Assembly (NCBI RefSeq): GCF_963678635.1
Contig: NC_087066.1
Coordinates: 51,478,312-51,538,311, forward strand
Direction of reading: 5' to 3'
Length of the DNA: 60,000 nt
Origin: Symsagittifera roscoffensis
Taxonomy: Eukaryota > Xenacoelomorpha > Acoela > Convolutidae
The notes under the pieces were generated by a model that saw nothing but the letters and a program-made list of their open reading frames with translations, was not told the origin of the DNA and did no database searches. The translations under genes and the position numbers were made by a program. This document shows, one piece after another, positions 10,892-21,668 of the stretch; positions within the stretch are counted from its first letter, which is position 1; every line of letters begins with the position of its first letter.

Positions 10892-11081
10892 CTATATTGT
10901 CGAAGTTCTTTGCTAGCGTTTTGTTCAGATTCTCATACGAGCTGCCCGGAAGTGATAGTACTGGTCGTAGGGGTGTCTCAGCCTTGTGTAACTCAGCTAA
11001 ACCGCACAAACGGGCGGTTTGCCCCCCTGTTGACCTCAGCTTAGAATATAATTGATCACTTATCTCGTCTCTTTTGTTCAT
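10875..11081 (-). pseudogene. PLE RT finger region (copy 2)
   Basis: Copy of 5300-5506 with RLCGLAELHK and LRPVLSLPGSS. The end of this frame overlaps the start of the motif B frame in another register, and motif A is absent between them, as in copy 1. The internal loss is therefore older than the duplications. Confidence 0.75.
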
Positions 11082-11362
11082 GGCAATTAAATCTTTGTTA
11101 AGTTCCTTCTCAATATTCAGTATAACCTCATCATTGGTTGCCTCTTCTTTCCAAAAACTGAGCAGATTGGAACAATGATTTCAGCTTTGATTCATTCGTT
11201 TCTTTCCTCATCATGCAAAAACCAACGCCCGTATCAAAAGGCACAGCCAGCAACCCATTATCTTGCAATAATTCCTCGTTTTTTCAACGGCTTTGTCTCT
11301 TGGGGTTCGCCTTAGTTTTTTTTGCATATGCCGTTAACGCGGCTTCTATTTTACATTAAGTT

Positions 11363-11569
11363 TCACCAGATGTTTTTTTGTTTTTTCAATTGTGAGAGGA
11401 AAATGTCGATAACAACCAAAAAGTGTGTTTCGTTTAACTTGTCTCTAACGGGATGCTTCGGGCCCATTGACAGCACTTCATGTACCAATCCAGGTAGTTC
11501 AATGTTATCAAGCACCCTAACTGATGTCTCAATGCTGCCCCCAAGAGGTTTATCTTGTCTCTCGGACAA
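11363..11569 (-). pseudogene. PLE N-terminal segment (copy 2)
   Basis: 68-aa frame almost identical to 5788-5994, with the LSMGPKHPVRD signature. An uninterrupted stretch here but separated from the RT finger region by stops and frame changes. Confidence 0.7.
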
Positions 11570-11829
11570 TTTTTCTATTTTTTAATGGTTTTCTGATGTT
11601 GTCTTTAAGCTTGCCTCAACTTGACGCCTCACGAAGCGGAAAATGGATGCCCACCGCTGTTCACCGATTTTTTTGCACCAGAGATCGGGCTTTCACTAGC
11701 TTCTCCTCATACCTTTTCCTGTCCTCATTTCGCCTAGAAACTTTAGTCCTTGTAGATAGTTTTAGTTGAAAATTATGCACAGCTTGGTCCGAAAAATACC
11801 CGTTTTCGGGACCCTAAACTTCAAAAAAT

Positions 11830-13664
11830 CCGATCTTAGATCGTTTTTCAGACATTTTCACTGAAACTTCAGTCTATATACAGATACAGTCTATGCACAA
11901 AAACATCAGTCTTGTTGACCCGATCTCACGAAGACAACTCTGAATTGGCTCAAGTAGAGACGGCTAGAAAGGCTCTTTATCTTGACGCAACCCATCATTT
12001 TAGAATTTGACTTTAGGTTCCGTCATTACGTGCTTTCCGAGCGAGTTTTTCATCATGCATATATTCATAGCTTCATGACAACGTAAAGTTATTTTTCCAA
12101 TTGATTAAATCATTGCTATTCATTATTAAATAATGAAGTATGTGAAAAATTACACAGTGAGGATGGTTGATGTCTCGTTAAAAAATGATTCGGAATCTAC
12201 GCTACAAAGTATTCAGTAAATGTATAGGTTAATTTCGTTGTGGAATGTCGGGATCCAAAAAGTGACCGAATTCTAGTTTCGAAAGTGGATTTTAATGTTC
12301 AAATTTTTCAGCGGAAATTGAAATTTAGCTATTAATCCAGTTCCTCAAATTGGACTAAATTTGTAAATGAAACACCATTCAACAATTGTTCTTGACAAAG
12401 TAGACTCCTTAGGGTTACATGTCAGTATTTAGACAACCGCGTATTCAGACTGGTCAGTATTTAGACAAATACTGTTTCAACCAATCAGAATCGAGACAAA
12501 GAAGAAATTATTAAATAATTATTATTTATTTCAGATTATTTATGTCTTTTCTCGATTCTGATTGGTTCATACAGTATTTGTCTAAATACTGACGAGTATG
12601 AATACGCGGCTGTCTAAATACTGGCTGCACTCCACTCCTTAGCTCCTTGTAGGATTAATGCCGGGTCTGTTTGTAACCCTGGTACGGCTGCCGCTGAAGC
12701 GGAAGAGCGGAAAAAGTATAAAGATCTAGTAGTTGATGGGTATCTTTTTCAACCGCTAGCTTTTGAGATTCAGGGCGCGACCGGCCCCAGCACAGAATTT
12801 TTTTGAGCAATCTGTGTAAGAACCTAAGCATATGCACAGAGGAACCCAGAGCAGACAGCTTTTTAAAACAGAGAATCTCCCTGGCAATACAGATTGCGAA
12901 CGCTGCTTGCGTACTCGGAACAATAAATGACAAAACATTTTTCGACGAAATTTTTTTATTTGTAACACTTGTATATTATATTTTCTCGTGTCGAGTTGGG
13001 TGTTCTTATTGAAGAAACGTAACCCGTATCGATTTCAATTCTAAGTACATCAACACTTGTCATCTTCTTTTATCATTATCACTTCCATATCTAGAAAATT
13101 CCAAGGATTTTGACTGGAATACGTGATGAAGGTACTACTGACTGTAACCTCGGTTACTATGATACTTTTGACCTTCTGATTACCTTTAATAAAAAAAGAA
13201 AAAAAGAAATTTTTTCTTGACCTTCAACGAGCCCTAAAAGCATGTTTTTTTTCTGTTTTCTTATTGTTCACGATACTTTCCATCAATAATAAGTATGACC
13301 TATAATGAAGAACAGCAGCATCTTTGGACTTTTCGGGTTTCTTTCCGGCTTTCGGGTTTCTTTCCGGTTAATTCCAATCCGGCTTTGTCGCCTCTGCCGG
13401 ATATTCATCCCCGAAATCAGGGAAGTCAGGTGACTCATTCTTACCCCATTGTGTAGCGCAGCAGAGCAGCGTGAAGATGCCCCTGATCCGAACTGATTAA
13501 CAGTAAGTGTCCTGTCTTATCAGTTTACACAATCTGTTTCACTTTAACTCGCAGTACTCTTTATAAAAATCCACGTCTTTCTTCTTCTTTTAATTGTTGA
13601 TTTGGCTGAATTGAGCGCAATTGGTATCTCCGACTGGTTCAAATTGATCGCTCCTCCTGCATAT
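11830..13664. other. Linker between PLE copy 2 and copia remnant
   Basis: Present again at 17676-19511. Apart from the inverted-repeat element at 12423-12623 it holds an 18-bp direct repeat (tttcgggtttctttccgg twice near 13345). Short minus-strand frames at 12655-12968 flank the inverted-repeat element but carry no domain. A minus-strand stretch near 13370-13440 reads as an acidic, proline-containing peptide in one frame and may be an exon relic; evidence is thin. Confidence 0.4.
12423..12623. mobile_element. Foldback/MITE-like inverted-repeat element, copy 1
   Basis: About 200 bp with long, imperfect terminal inverted repeats of roughly 75 bp. The left arm runs cagtatttagacaaccgcg ... aaccaatcagaatcgag and the right arm is its inverse, ending gcggctgtctaaatactg. 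The subterminal sequence cagtatttagacaaatactg is itself nearly palindromic. The AT-rich middle (ttaaataattattattta) would form the loop. No target-site duplication is evident, so the superfamily is open. Confidence 0.8.
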
Positions 13665-13920
13665 TTATCGGCTTGTCTGTACGTCTAGCTGTCTCCAAAT
13701 CTGGATTCCAGCGGTTGTCTCTTGACAAGCAAATCCCCTCTTGAGGGAATTAACTGAAGAAATTGAGTCAGTACAAAGAAGTTTTGATTTCCCTTGATCA
13801 TCATCCCACTCAGTGCAGTACTCGAAAGCAGTGTTCATGGATGCCATCTCAGCTTAAAAACTGGAACAGAATATCCCAGCCGGTGCTTGAATAATGGCAC
13901 TCCACAACAATGTCACAACT
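13665..13920 (-). pseudogene. Coding-like relic beside copia (copy A)
   Basis: On the minus strand a frame of 60 codons (13847-13665) and the sequence just upstream to the copia LTR (13929) read as plausible protein with few low-complexity runs. The same sequence at 19512-19776 joins, across the copia insertion, to the relic at 24283-24600. I do not recognise the family. It may be a decayed host exon or an older transposon. Confidence 0.35.
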
Positions 13921-13929
13921 GTCTCCTTC

Positions 13930-14028
13930 TAAGAAAAAGATGCAGAAAAATAGTCGTTTATTACAAAACCCCGCGACACATGACAATCTTAAACACATGA
14001 CAATTAAGCACATTACAATACATTAACA
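13930..14028 (-). repeat. 3' LTR of copia copy A
   Basis: 99 bp, minus strand beginning TGTTAATG and ending TTTCTTA, with an AATAAA polyadenylation motif inside. It matches the two LTRs of copy B with only a few substitutions. A short purine tract (ggg aga) lies just before it. Confidence 0.85.
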
Positions 14029-14237
14029 ATCTCCCGTGTAATTTAATCAATTGGAAAGCTCCGCAAAGCAGCGATGTGTTATAGTTATAGCAGCTATTGA
14101 ATGAAGTCAATTGAAGAGTGTTGTATACAGCGAATCAGCGTAGTGCGTGATACGCGACTATCTTTGGTCAGACAATCAGCGACCTGTTGGTTGGTTGATA
14201 TCCATCTGAGACTTATGGATGTGTCTGAAGTCAAATC

Positions 14238-14807
14238 TCACAGATAGACGATCTCAACACGAAGACGACGGTCTGCGATGGCTTTTGTCGTATACGTCGC
14301 ATCAACCAGGGATCGGTTGTCAGTATATAAATCAATAGAGACAATTTTTCCAACTATTTCGTGTAGCATCTTTTGCATTAAATAAGCAGCGTCTACACCA
14401 TCCGAGCAAGCCAGTGCTTCGGCTGCGAGTGTACTCCGAACGACGCGTTTTATTTTATGCGAGCGATAAGAAATGTGCGAGCATCTGGAGTTTTTGTTAT
14501 TCGCCAAGAAAACCAAGTAGCCTCCTTGGGTTGCTCCTCCCGCCAAGTTGTTCAGTGATGCGTCTGTGAAAACAAATATTCTCCAGAACTCAATGTCGTC
14601 TCCAAGAGATGTCATGCACGTTCCATAATTGTCGTATTTGAGCTTGCGGACTACTTTGTTCGCTGCCAGGACTTGCTCTACTGTACTGGCTGGCAGTTTG
14701 CTGATAAGGAGGCTAACTTCGAACGATATATCCGGTCGTGTGTTAGACGACACCCAGTTCAGCTTGCCTAGAAGTTTCCTCAGGTCTCTCACGCCTTTTC
14801 TAGACAA
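14238..14807 (-). pseudogene. Copia RNase H domain (copy A)
   Basis: 189-aa frame with FTDAS, STLAAEALA and YTDNRSLVDA, the Asp, Glu and Asp motifs of copia RNase H. It ends early by a nonsense change (codon cga to tga) relative to the 237-aa frame in copy B. Confidence 0.85.
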
Positions 14808-14974
14808 AAACTATGTTCGAGTCGCATCAGATGGAACATCTATCTCCTCGATAGCTTGGATGTACTTCTGTTGTTGGATAAAAATGCCACGTTCTTTTCT
14901 GTCTAGTTGGACGCCTGGGTTGCTGCATGGCAGATCCGACTGCTTTCCAACATCGAAAATCATAATAATCTTGG

Positions 14975-15409
14975 CTATAACTTCATTTTGAATCCAACAG
15001 TGCCTGAATACGCAAAATCGTCTACGTGGACGCACAGAACACCGCTGACGTTATTTTGCGGATCTCGCCAGATGAACAAACAGGAGTCGAACTGAGAAAC
15101 TTGACTTGACAAGGATAATAGTTCTTTGCGAACACGATCGTACCAGAGTCTGGAGGCGTCTGCTAAGCCATACACTGGTTTATGCAACTTCCACAGACAC
15201 TTTGAGTCGGCTTCTGGAGGTGGTTTAACATATACTTCCCGCTTCAACTCAGATCCCTGCAAAAAGGCAGTGCTTATATCCAAAACTCCAACTGGCCAAT
15301 TCTTTGATGCAGAGACAGTCAGTACAAGCCGGAACGCTTCCCGGGCACATGTAGGAGAATCTTTCTCGAGGGTTTCCAAATCCATATCTTGAAAACCTTT
15401 GGCTACCAA
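14975..15409 (-). pseudogene. Copia reverse transcriptase, central part (copy A)
   Basis: 144 aa with KARLVAKGF just upstream, motif A (DISTAFLQG) and motif C (VHVDD). The frame breaks immediately after motif C and continues in another register at 15035-14811 (VGKQ...QKYIQAIEE). Confidence 0.85.
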
Positions 15410-15536
15410 ACGTGCTTTCTTGGCACCAGTTGTCTTCTGAGAGTAAACCCAGCGTAAATCAATGAAGTACTGTCCAACATCTTGAACTTCCGTGTAAACT
15501 GAGCGTTTAATCCAGTTTTCGAGCTCAATCTGCTTT

Positions 15537-15788
15537 TCAGCAACAAATTGATCGGGTTGGTGTCCTGCGATTAATTAACTCATGGCACTCATCAAGTTTC
15601 TCCCAAGTCACCATGTCTTTTGTGAAATTCATGTTACCGGTCATACCAGCAACATTGTCTGGAGCTGTAAATTCAACATTGAAGCATCCTTTGTACTTCC
15701 CAGTTGCTTTTCCAGCGCGACTGATTACTAGACCTTCGTATGACTTCTCTGGGTCACATCTGGGTACGAACTTCACAAAATCACGCAT
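15537..15788 (-). pseudogene. Copia linker between integrase and RT (copy A)
   Basis: 83 codons between a stop that closes the integrase frame and a frameshift that precedes the RT. The matching frame in copy B (21384-21635) has the same boundaries, so the lesions were present before duplication. Confidence 0.6.
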
Positions 15789-15821
15789 TTTTGGATAGTT
15801 TTCTCTTTCTTGCGTCTGAAA

Positions 15822-16386
15822 CTAATTCTTCATACCGTTTTGAGCGTGATTATCTACTTGTTCAACGCTTTTCTCTGGTGGAATCTGGTCTTCAGTGACA
15901 TTATATTCTTCTTCATTACTCTTCACTGCAGTTGCTGGGCAAGTTCTGGTGTCTACTTTGGTACTTTCTGAACCAATGACTAACGGAATTTCTGTTCTGT
16001 TCTCGGGATGAGCGGCTGTGGTCAGCGTTTCTATATTGTCCGACTGAAACTTCCGGACGCGAGTTGGATGGACACTGATCAACTGACCGCCATGTTAAAC
16101 AACAATCTCGGATCCTAGTCGGTTCACAAGTGTGGCTGGGCCTCTCCATTGGTTTTGAGACCTTTTGTAAAACACTTGATCAGACGGTTGGACTTCTTTG
16201 CCGCTACGAACATTTGTTCTCAATGCTCTTTTGATACGGTTAGAGGACTCGCACTCTATGTAGGCTTGTCGAGAATTGTGGAGCAGGTTCAGATGTTCAC
16301 GTGCGTACTCTGAGGTCGTCACGCATTCTAGAGCTGGATCTTTATCCTCAATTACATTCGGCAAGTTTGGGGAGGACCCGAAAACC
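15822..16386 (-). pseudogene. Copia integrase C-terminal part (copy A)
   Basis: Corresponds to codons ~360-546 of the copy B pol frame (beginning at LPNVIEDKDPALECV) and is cut at the duplication junction. A one-base change splits it into two overlapping frames (16364-16095 and 16082-15822). Confidence 0.75.
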
Positions 16387-16395
16387 AGCTTCTAT
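16381..16395. other. Tandem-duplication junction with 5-bp microhomology
   Basis: Left of the junction the sequence equals copia integrase (compare 22223-22237, ggacccgaaaaccagct). Right of it the sequence equals PLE copy 2 from 10303 (cagcttctatagttcag). The two parents share cagct, which occurs once at 16386-16390. This marks the end-to-start junction of a tandem duplication of 6083 bp. Confidence 0.85.
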
Positions 16396-16457
16396 AGTTC
16401 AGTATAGTCCCAATACTTATTGATTTTTGATACCAGTTGCAGGTTACCCCCATCCTG

Positions 16458-16652
16458 CTATACATTCATGTTCAAATCTAGGAACGGCAAATTCCCCTCT
16501 GAATTATTTTCCTCTAGAGTGAACTGCAGATTTGGTTGAAGGGAATTAGCGGTATTGAGAACACCACTCGACTCACCTGTGACTGTTCTAAGAATGTCAT
16601 CCGGATACCTGAAAAACAATTTAACTTGTGGAAAATAGTTCTCCTTTTTCAT
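16458..16652 (-). pseudogene. PLE reverse transcriptase catalytic block (copy 3, YPDD)
   Basis: 64-aa frame with FFRYPDDIL and LPFLDLNMNV. It shares the proline substitution with copy 2, as expected for its tandem duplicate. Confidence 0.8.
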
Positions 16653-17216
16653 AGCAGCGCCTCAGCAGCTTTCACAGAACCAGACTATCTCGGCTATTGA
16701 TGCGTACACGTCATCGAATAAATTTCCGCATTTTAGATGATGCCAGTTTCGGCAACTCTCATATTCAACCCTCTTTGATCTATATTTTACTTTCCTGCGG
16801 CAAAATGTGTTTTTGTCATTCATTGGCTGTATCTTTGTTCCAACCGGTATTCTTGTCTAGGAGCAAAGTCATACGCTTTCAGCCATAGGTTTGCCAGAAT
16901 TAAAACGAGGGAAGAATCTCGTCTCTTTTGTTCATGGCAATTAAATCTTTGTTAAGTTCTTTCTCAATATTCAGTATAACCTCATCAGTGGTTGCCTCTT
17001 CTTTCCAAAAACTGAGCAGATTGGAACAATGATTTCAGCTTTGATTCATTCGTTTCTTTCCTCATCATGCAAAAACCAACGCCAGTATCAAAAGGCACAG
17101 CCAGCAACCCATTATCTTTGCAATAATTCCTCGTTTTTTCAACGGCTTTGTCTCTTGGGGTTCGCCTTAGTTTTTTTGCATATGCCTTTGCCGCGTCTTC
17201 TCTTTTACATAAAGTT

Positions 17217-17423
17217 TCACCAGATGTTTTTTTGGTTTTTCAATTGTGAGAGGAAAATGTCGATAACAACCAAAAAGTGTGTTTCGGTTAACTTGTCTCT
17301 AACGGGATGCTTCGGGCCCATAGACAGCACTTCATGTACCAATCCAGGTAGTTCAATGTTATCAAGCACCCTAACTGATGTCTCAATGCTGCCCCCAAGA
17401 GGTTTATCTTGTCTCTCGGACAA
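17217..17423 (-). pseudogene. PLE N-terminal segment (copy 3)
   Basis: 68-aa frame matching 11363-11569 at all but two or three residues. Confidence 0.7.
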
Positions 17424-18277
17424 TTTTTCTATTTTTTAATGGTTTTCTGATGTTGTCTTTAAGCTTGCCTCAACTTGACGCCTCACGAAGCGGAAAATGG
17501 ATGCCCACCGCTGTTCACCGATTTTTTTTGCACCAGAGATCGGGCTTTCACTAGCTTCTCCTCATACCTTTTCCTGTCCTCATTTCGCCTAGAAACTTTA
17601 GTCCTTGTAGATAGTTTTAGTTGAAAATTATGCACAGCTTGGTCCGAAAAATACCCGTTTTCGGGACCCTAAACTTCAAAAAATCCGATCTTAGATCGTT
17701 TTTCAGACATTTTCACTGAAACTTCAGTCTATATACAGATACAGTCTATGCACAAAAACATCAGTCTTGTTGACCCGATCTCACGAAGACAACTCTGAAT
17801 TGGCTCAAGTAGAGACGGCTAGAAAGGCTCTTTATCTTGACGCAACCCATCATTTTAGAATTTGACTTTAGGTTCCGTCATTACGTGCTTTCCGAGCGAG
17901 TTTTTCATCATGCATATATTCATAGCTTCATGACAACGTAAAGTTATTTTTCCAATTGATTAAATCATTGCTATTCATTATTAAATAATGAAGTATGTGA
18001 AAAATTACACAGTGAGGATGGTTGATGTCTCGTTAAAAAATGATTCGGAATCTACGCTACAAAGTATTCAGTAAATGTATAGGTTAATTTCGTTGTGGAA
18101 TGTCGGGATCCAAAAAGTGACCGAATTCTAGTTTCGAAAGTGGATTTTAATGTTCAAATTTTTCAGCGGAAATTGAAATTTAGCTATTAATCCAGTTCCT
18201 CAAATTGGACTAAATTTGTAAATGAAACACCATTCAACAATTGTTCTTGACAAAGTAGACTCCTTAGGGTTACATGT

Positions 18278-18478
18278 CAGTATTTAGACAACCGCGTATT
18301 CAGACTGGTCAGTATTTAGACAAATACTGTTTCAACCAATCAGAATCGAGACAAAGAAGAAATTATTAAATAATTATTATTTATTTCAGATTATTTATGT
18401 CTTTTCTCGATTCTGATTGGTTCATACAGTATTTGTCTAAATACTGACGAGTATGAATACGCGGCTGTCTAAATACTG
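18278..18478. mobile_element. Foldback/MITE-like inverted-repeat element, copy 2
   Basis: Duplicate of 12423-12623 at an offset of 5855 bp; both arms and loop are the same. It adds no independent insertion evidence. Confidence 0.8.
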
Positions 18479-19511
18479 GCTGCACTCCACTCCTTAGCTC
18501 CTTGTAGGATTAATGCCGGGTCTGTTTGTAACCCTGGTACGGCTGCTGCTGAAGCGGAAAAAGTATAAAGATCTAGTAGTTGATGGGTATCTTTTTCAAC
18601 CGCTAGCTTTTGAGATTCAGGGCGCGACCGGCCCCAGCACAGAATTTTTTTGAGCAATCTGTGTAAGAACCTAAGCATATGCACAGAGGAACCCAGAGCA
18701 GACAGCTTTTTAAAACAGAGAATCTCCCTGGCAATACAGATTGCGAACGCTGCTTGCGTACTCGGAACAATAAATGACAAAACAACTTTCGACGAATTTT
18801 TTTTATTCGTAACACTTGAATATTATATTTTCTCGTGTCGAGTTGGGTGTTCTTATTGAAGAAACGTAACCCGTATCGATTTTAATTCTAAGGACATCAA
18901 CGCTTGTCATCTTCTTTTATCATTATCACTTCCATATCTAGAAAATTCCAAGGATTTTGACTGGAATACGTGATGAAGGTACTACTGACTGTAACCTCGG
19001 TTACTATGATACTTTTGATCTTCTGATTACCTTTAATAAAAAAAGAACAAAAGAAAATTTTTCTTGACCTTCAACGAGCCCTAAAAGCATGTTTTTTTTC
19101 TGTTTTCTTATTGTTCACGATACTTTCCATCAATAATAAGTATGACCTATAATGAGGAACAGCAGCATCTTTGGACTTTTCGGGTTTCTTTCCGGCTTTC
19201 GGGTTTCTTTCCGGTTAATTCCAATCCGGCTTTGTCGCCTCTGCCGGATATTCATCCCCGAAATCAGGGAAGTCAGGTGACTCATTCTTACCCCATTGTG
19301 TAGCGCAGCAGAGCAGCGTGAAGATGCCCCTGATCCGAACTGATTAACAGTAAGTGTCCTGTCTTATCAGTTTACACAATCTGTTTCACTTTAACTCGCA
19401 GTACTATTTATAAAAATCCACGTCTTTCTTCTTCTTTTAATTGTTGATTTGGCTGAATTGAGCGCAATTGGTATCTCCGACTGGTTCAAATTGATCGCTT
19501 CTCCTGCATAT

Positions 19512-19776
19512 TTATCGGCTTGTCTGTACGTCTAGCTGTCTCCAAATCTGGATTCCAGCGGTTGTCTCTTGACAAGCAAATCCCCTCTTGAGGGAATTAA
19601 CTGAAGAAAGTGAGTCAGTACAAAGAAGTTTTGATTTCCCTTGATCATCATCCAACTCAGTGCAGTACTCGAAAGCAGTGTTCATGGATGCCATCTCAGC
19701 TTAAAAACTGGAACAGAATATCCCAGCCGGTGCTTGAATAATGGCACTCCACAACAATGTCACAACTGTCTCCTTC
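19512..19776 (-). pseudogene. Coding-like relic downstream of copia (copy B)
   Basis: Minus-strand sequence adjoining the 3' LTR. Removing copia and one copy of the 4-bp target duplication (plus strand cttc) joins it to the coding-like frame near 24283-24360 without a frame change at the insertion point. The downstream 60-codon frame (19694-19512) is in a different register. Family not recognised. Confidence 0.35.
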
Positions 19777-19875
19777 TAAGAAAAAGATGCATAAAAATAG
19801 TAGTTTATTACAAAACCCCGCGACACATGACAATCTTAAACACATGACAATTAAGCACATTACAATACATTAACA
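19777..19875 (-). repeat. 3' LTR of copia copy B
   Basis: 99 bp; differs from the 5' LTR at two positions by eye (gatgcat/gatggat and tagtag/tagtcg). Contains an AATAAA motif usable for 3' processing. Confidence 0.9.
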
Positions 19876-19884
19876 ATCTCCCGT
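19876..19884 (-). promoter_or_regulatory. Copia polypurine tract
   Basis: Read on the minus strand the bases just before the 3' LTR are cgggagat, a short purine tract in the position used to prime plus-strand DNA synthesis. Confidence 0.5.
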
Positions 19885-19940
19885 GTAATTTAATCAATTG
19901 GAAAGCTCCGCAAAGCAGCGATGTGTTATAGTTATAGCCG

Positions 19941-20654
19941 CTATTGAATGAAGTCAATTGAAGAGTGTTGTATACAGCGAATCAGCGTAGTGCGTGATAC
20001 GCGACTATCTTTGGTCAGACAATCAGCGACCTGTTGGTTGGTTGATATCCATCTGAGACTTATGGATGTGTCTGAAGTCAAATCTCGCAGATAGACGATC
20101 TCAACACGCAGACGACGGTCTGCGATGGCTTTTGTCGAGTACGTCGCATCAACCAGGGATCGGTTGTCAGTATATACATCAATAGGGACAATTTTTCCGA
20201 CTATTTCGTGTAGCATCTTTTGCATTAAATAAGCAGCGTCTACACCATCCGAGCAAGCCAGTGCTTCGGCTGCGAGTGTACTCCGAACGACGCGTTTTAT
20301 TTTATGCGAGCGATAAGAAATGAGCGAGCATCTGGCGTTTTTGGTATTCGCCAAGAAAACCAAGTAGCCTCCTTGGGTTGCTCCTCCCGCCAAGTTGTTC
20401 AGTGATGCGTCTGTGAAAACAAATATTCTCCAGGACTCAATGTCGTCTCCAAGAGATGTCATGCACGTTCCATAATTGTCGTATTTGAGCTTGCGGACTA
20501 CTTTGTTCGCTGCCAGGACTTGCTCTACTGTACTGGCTGGCAGTTTGCTGATAAGGAGGCTAACTTCGAACGATATATCCGGTCGTGTGTTAGAAGACAC
20601 CCAGTTCAGCTTGCCTAGAAGTTTCCTCAGGTCTCTCACGCCTTTTCTAGACAA
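19941..20654 (-). CDS. Copia RNase H domain (copy B)
   Basis: 237-aa frame that ends at the natural C-terminus of copia pol. FTDAS (Asp82), TLAAEALA (Glu130) and YTDN (Asp163) are the catalytic positions of RNase H, and a WISTNQQVADCLTK motif near residue 210 is the usual C-terminal copia signature. It would remove RNA from the RNA/DNA hybrid. The N-terminal residues (GKLNWVSSNTRPDISF) are the RT thumb part. A stop and frame change separate it from the preceding RT frame, so it is a fragment of a broken polyprotein. Confidence 0.85.
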   Translation of the reverse strand: MSRKGVRDLRKLLGKLNWVSSNTRPDISFEVSLLISKLPASTVEQVLAANKVVRKLKYDNYGTCMTSLGDDIESWRIFVFTDASLNNLAGGATQGGYLVFLANTKNARCSLISYRSHKIKRVVRSTLAAEALACSDGVDAAYLMQKMLHEIVGKIVPIDVYTDNRSLVDATYSTKAIADRRLRVEIVYLRDLTSDTSISLRWISTNQQVADCLTKDSRVSRTTLIRCIQHSSIDFIQ

Positions 20655-20657
20655 AAA

Positions 20658-20882
20658 CTATGTTCGAGTCGCATCAGATGGAACATCTATCTCCTCGATA
20701 GCTTGGATGTACTTCTGTTGTTGGATAAAAATGCCACGTTCTTTTCTGTCTAGTTGGACGCCTGGGTTGCTGCATGGCAGATCCGACTGCTTTCCAACAT
20801 CGAAAATCATAATAATTTTGGCTATAACTTCATTTTGAATCCAACAGTGCCTGAATACGCAAAATCGTCTACGTGGACGCAC
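20658..20882 (-). pseudogene. Copia RT C-terminal linker frame (copy B)
   Basis: The useful part starts at about residue 24 (EVIAKIIMIFDVGKQ) and continues the RT in a new frame after VHVDD. A stop after VPSDATRT separates it from RNase H. The identical arrangement in copy A shows that the lesion is old. Confidence 0.7.
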
Positions 20883-21256
20883 AGAACACCGCTGACGTTA
20901 TTTTGCGGATCTCGCCAGATGAACAAACAGGAGTCGAACTGAGAAACTTGACATGACAAGGATAATAGTTCTTTGCGAACACGATCGTACCAGAGTCTGG
21001 AGGCGTCTGCTAAGCCATACACTGGTTTATGCAACTTCCACAGACACTTTGAGTCGGCTTCTGGAGGTGGTTTAACATATACTTCCCGCTTCAACTCAGA
21101 TCCCTGCAAAAAGGCAGTGCTTATATCCAAAACTCCAACTGGCCAATTCTTTGATGCAGAGACAGTCAGTACAAGCCGGAACGCTTCCCGGGCACATGTA
21201 GGAGAATCTTTCTCGAGGGTTTCCAAATCCATATCTTGAAAACCTTTGGCTACCAA
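20822..21256 (-). CDS. Copia reverse transcriptase core (copy B)
   Basis: 144 aa. DISTAFLQG (Asp44) is motif A and VHVDD (Asp130, Asp131) is motif C, the three metal ligands of the copia RT. LVAKGFQ lies at the start and is preceded in the same frame by the conserved WVYSQK-type stretch to about 21400, so the true fragment is longer than the first Met suggests. The frame ends 14 residues after motif C by a frameshift. Confidence 0.85.
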   Translation of the reverse strand: MVAKGFQDMDLETLEKDSPTCAREAFRLVLTVSASKNWPVGVLDISTAFLQGSELKREVYVKPPPEADSKCLWKLHKPVYGLADASRLWYDRVRKELLSLSCQVSQFDSCLFIWRDPQNNVSGVLCVHVDDFAYSGTVGFKMKL

Positions 21257-21383
21257 ACGTGCTTTCTTGGCACCAGTTGTCTTCTGAGAGTAAACCCAGC
21301 GTAAATCAATGAAGTACTGTCCAACATCTTGAACTTCCGTGTAAACTGAGCGTTTAATCCAGTTTTCGAGCTCAATCTGCTTT

Positions 21384-21635
21384 TCAGCAACAAATTGATC
21401 GGGTTGGTGTCCTGCGATTAATTAACTCATGGCACTCATCAAGTTTCTCCCAAGTCACCATGTCTTTTGTGAAATTCATGTTACCGGTCATACCAGCAAC
21501 ATTGTCTGGAGCTGTAAATTCAACATTGAAGCATCCTTTGTACTTCCCAGTTGCTTTTCCAGCGCGACTGATTACTAGACCTTCGTATGACTTCTCTGGG
21601 TCACATCTGGGTACGAACTTCAAAAAATCACGCAT
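21384..21635 (-). pseudogene. Copia linker between integrase and RT (copy B)
   Basis: 83 codons in the same frame as the integrase but after a TAG stop at 21669-21671 (11 codons lie between). It ends in a frameshift near 21420; a different register then leads into the RT. Confidence 0.65.
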
Positions 21636-21668
21636 TTTTGGATAGTCTTCTCTTTCTTGCGTCTGAAA

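Larger units (their letters stand above)
9700..11826 (-). mobile_element. Penelope-like retroelement, copy 2, degenerate
   Basis: Best preserved of the three PLE copies on the minus strand. Order: N-terminal segment 11569-11363, RT finger region 11081-10875, motif B plus PHD-like finger 10891-10580, catalytic block 10570-10376 with YPDD in place of YADD, linker and endonuclease 10280-9825. About 73 bp of the endonuclease that copy 1 has (4160-4225) is missing here. Frameshifts and the A to P change in the catalytic motif make it inactive. Confidence 0.85.
7503..11829. repeat. Segmental duplication unit, copy 2
   Basis: Homologous to 2314-6258 from gtgacaaagttagc to the end of the PLE. By eye the copies differ by a few percent, clearly more than the two later duplications in this window. 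Copy 2 alone continues without a break into the linker, inverted-repeat element and copia element, so it is probably closer to the ancestral arrangement. Confidence 0.85.
13930..16386 (-). mobile_element. Ty1/copia element, copy A, 5'-truncated by duplication junction
   Basis: Minus-strand copia with 3' LTR (13930-14028), RNase H (14807-14238), RT (15409-14975) and the C-terminal part of integrase. It stops inside the integrase region at 16386, where the sequence changes without warning into a PLE. All frameshifts of the complete copy B are present here too, plus an extra nonsense codon in RNase H (TGA near 14239). It shares the same left flank as copy B, so it is a duplicate of the locus, not an independent insertion. 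Confidence 0.9.
16387..17673 (-). mobile_element. Penelope-like retroelement, copy 3, truncated
   Basis: Duplicate of copy 2 lacking the endonuclease (lost because the duplication began at 10303) and lacking about 228 bp equivalent to 10834-11061 (deletion point near 16916). It keeps the catalytic block (16652-16458, YPDD), the PHD-like finger with one cysteine changed to tyrosine (VEYESC), and the N-terminal segment (17423-17217). Confidence 0.85.

Noticed and set aside
13930-16386. Independent second copia insertion
   Set aside because: It shares left flanking sequence and all lesions with copy B, so it arose by locus duplication and not by transposition.
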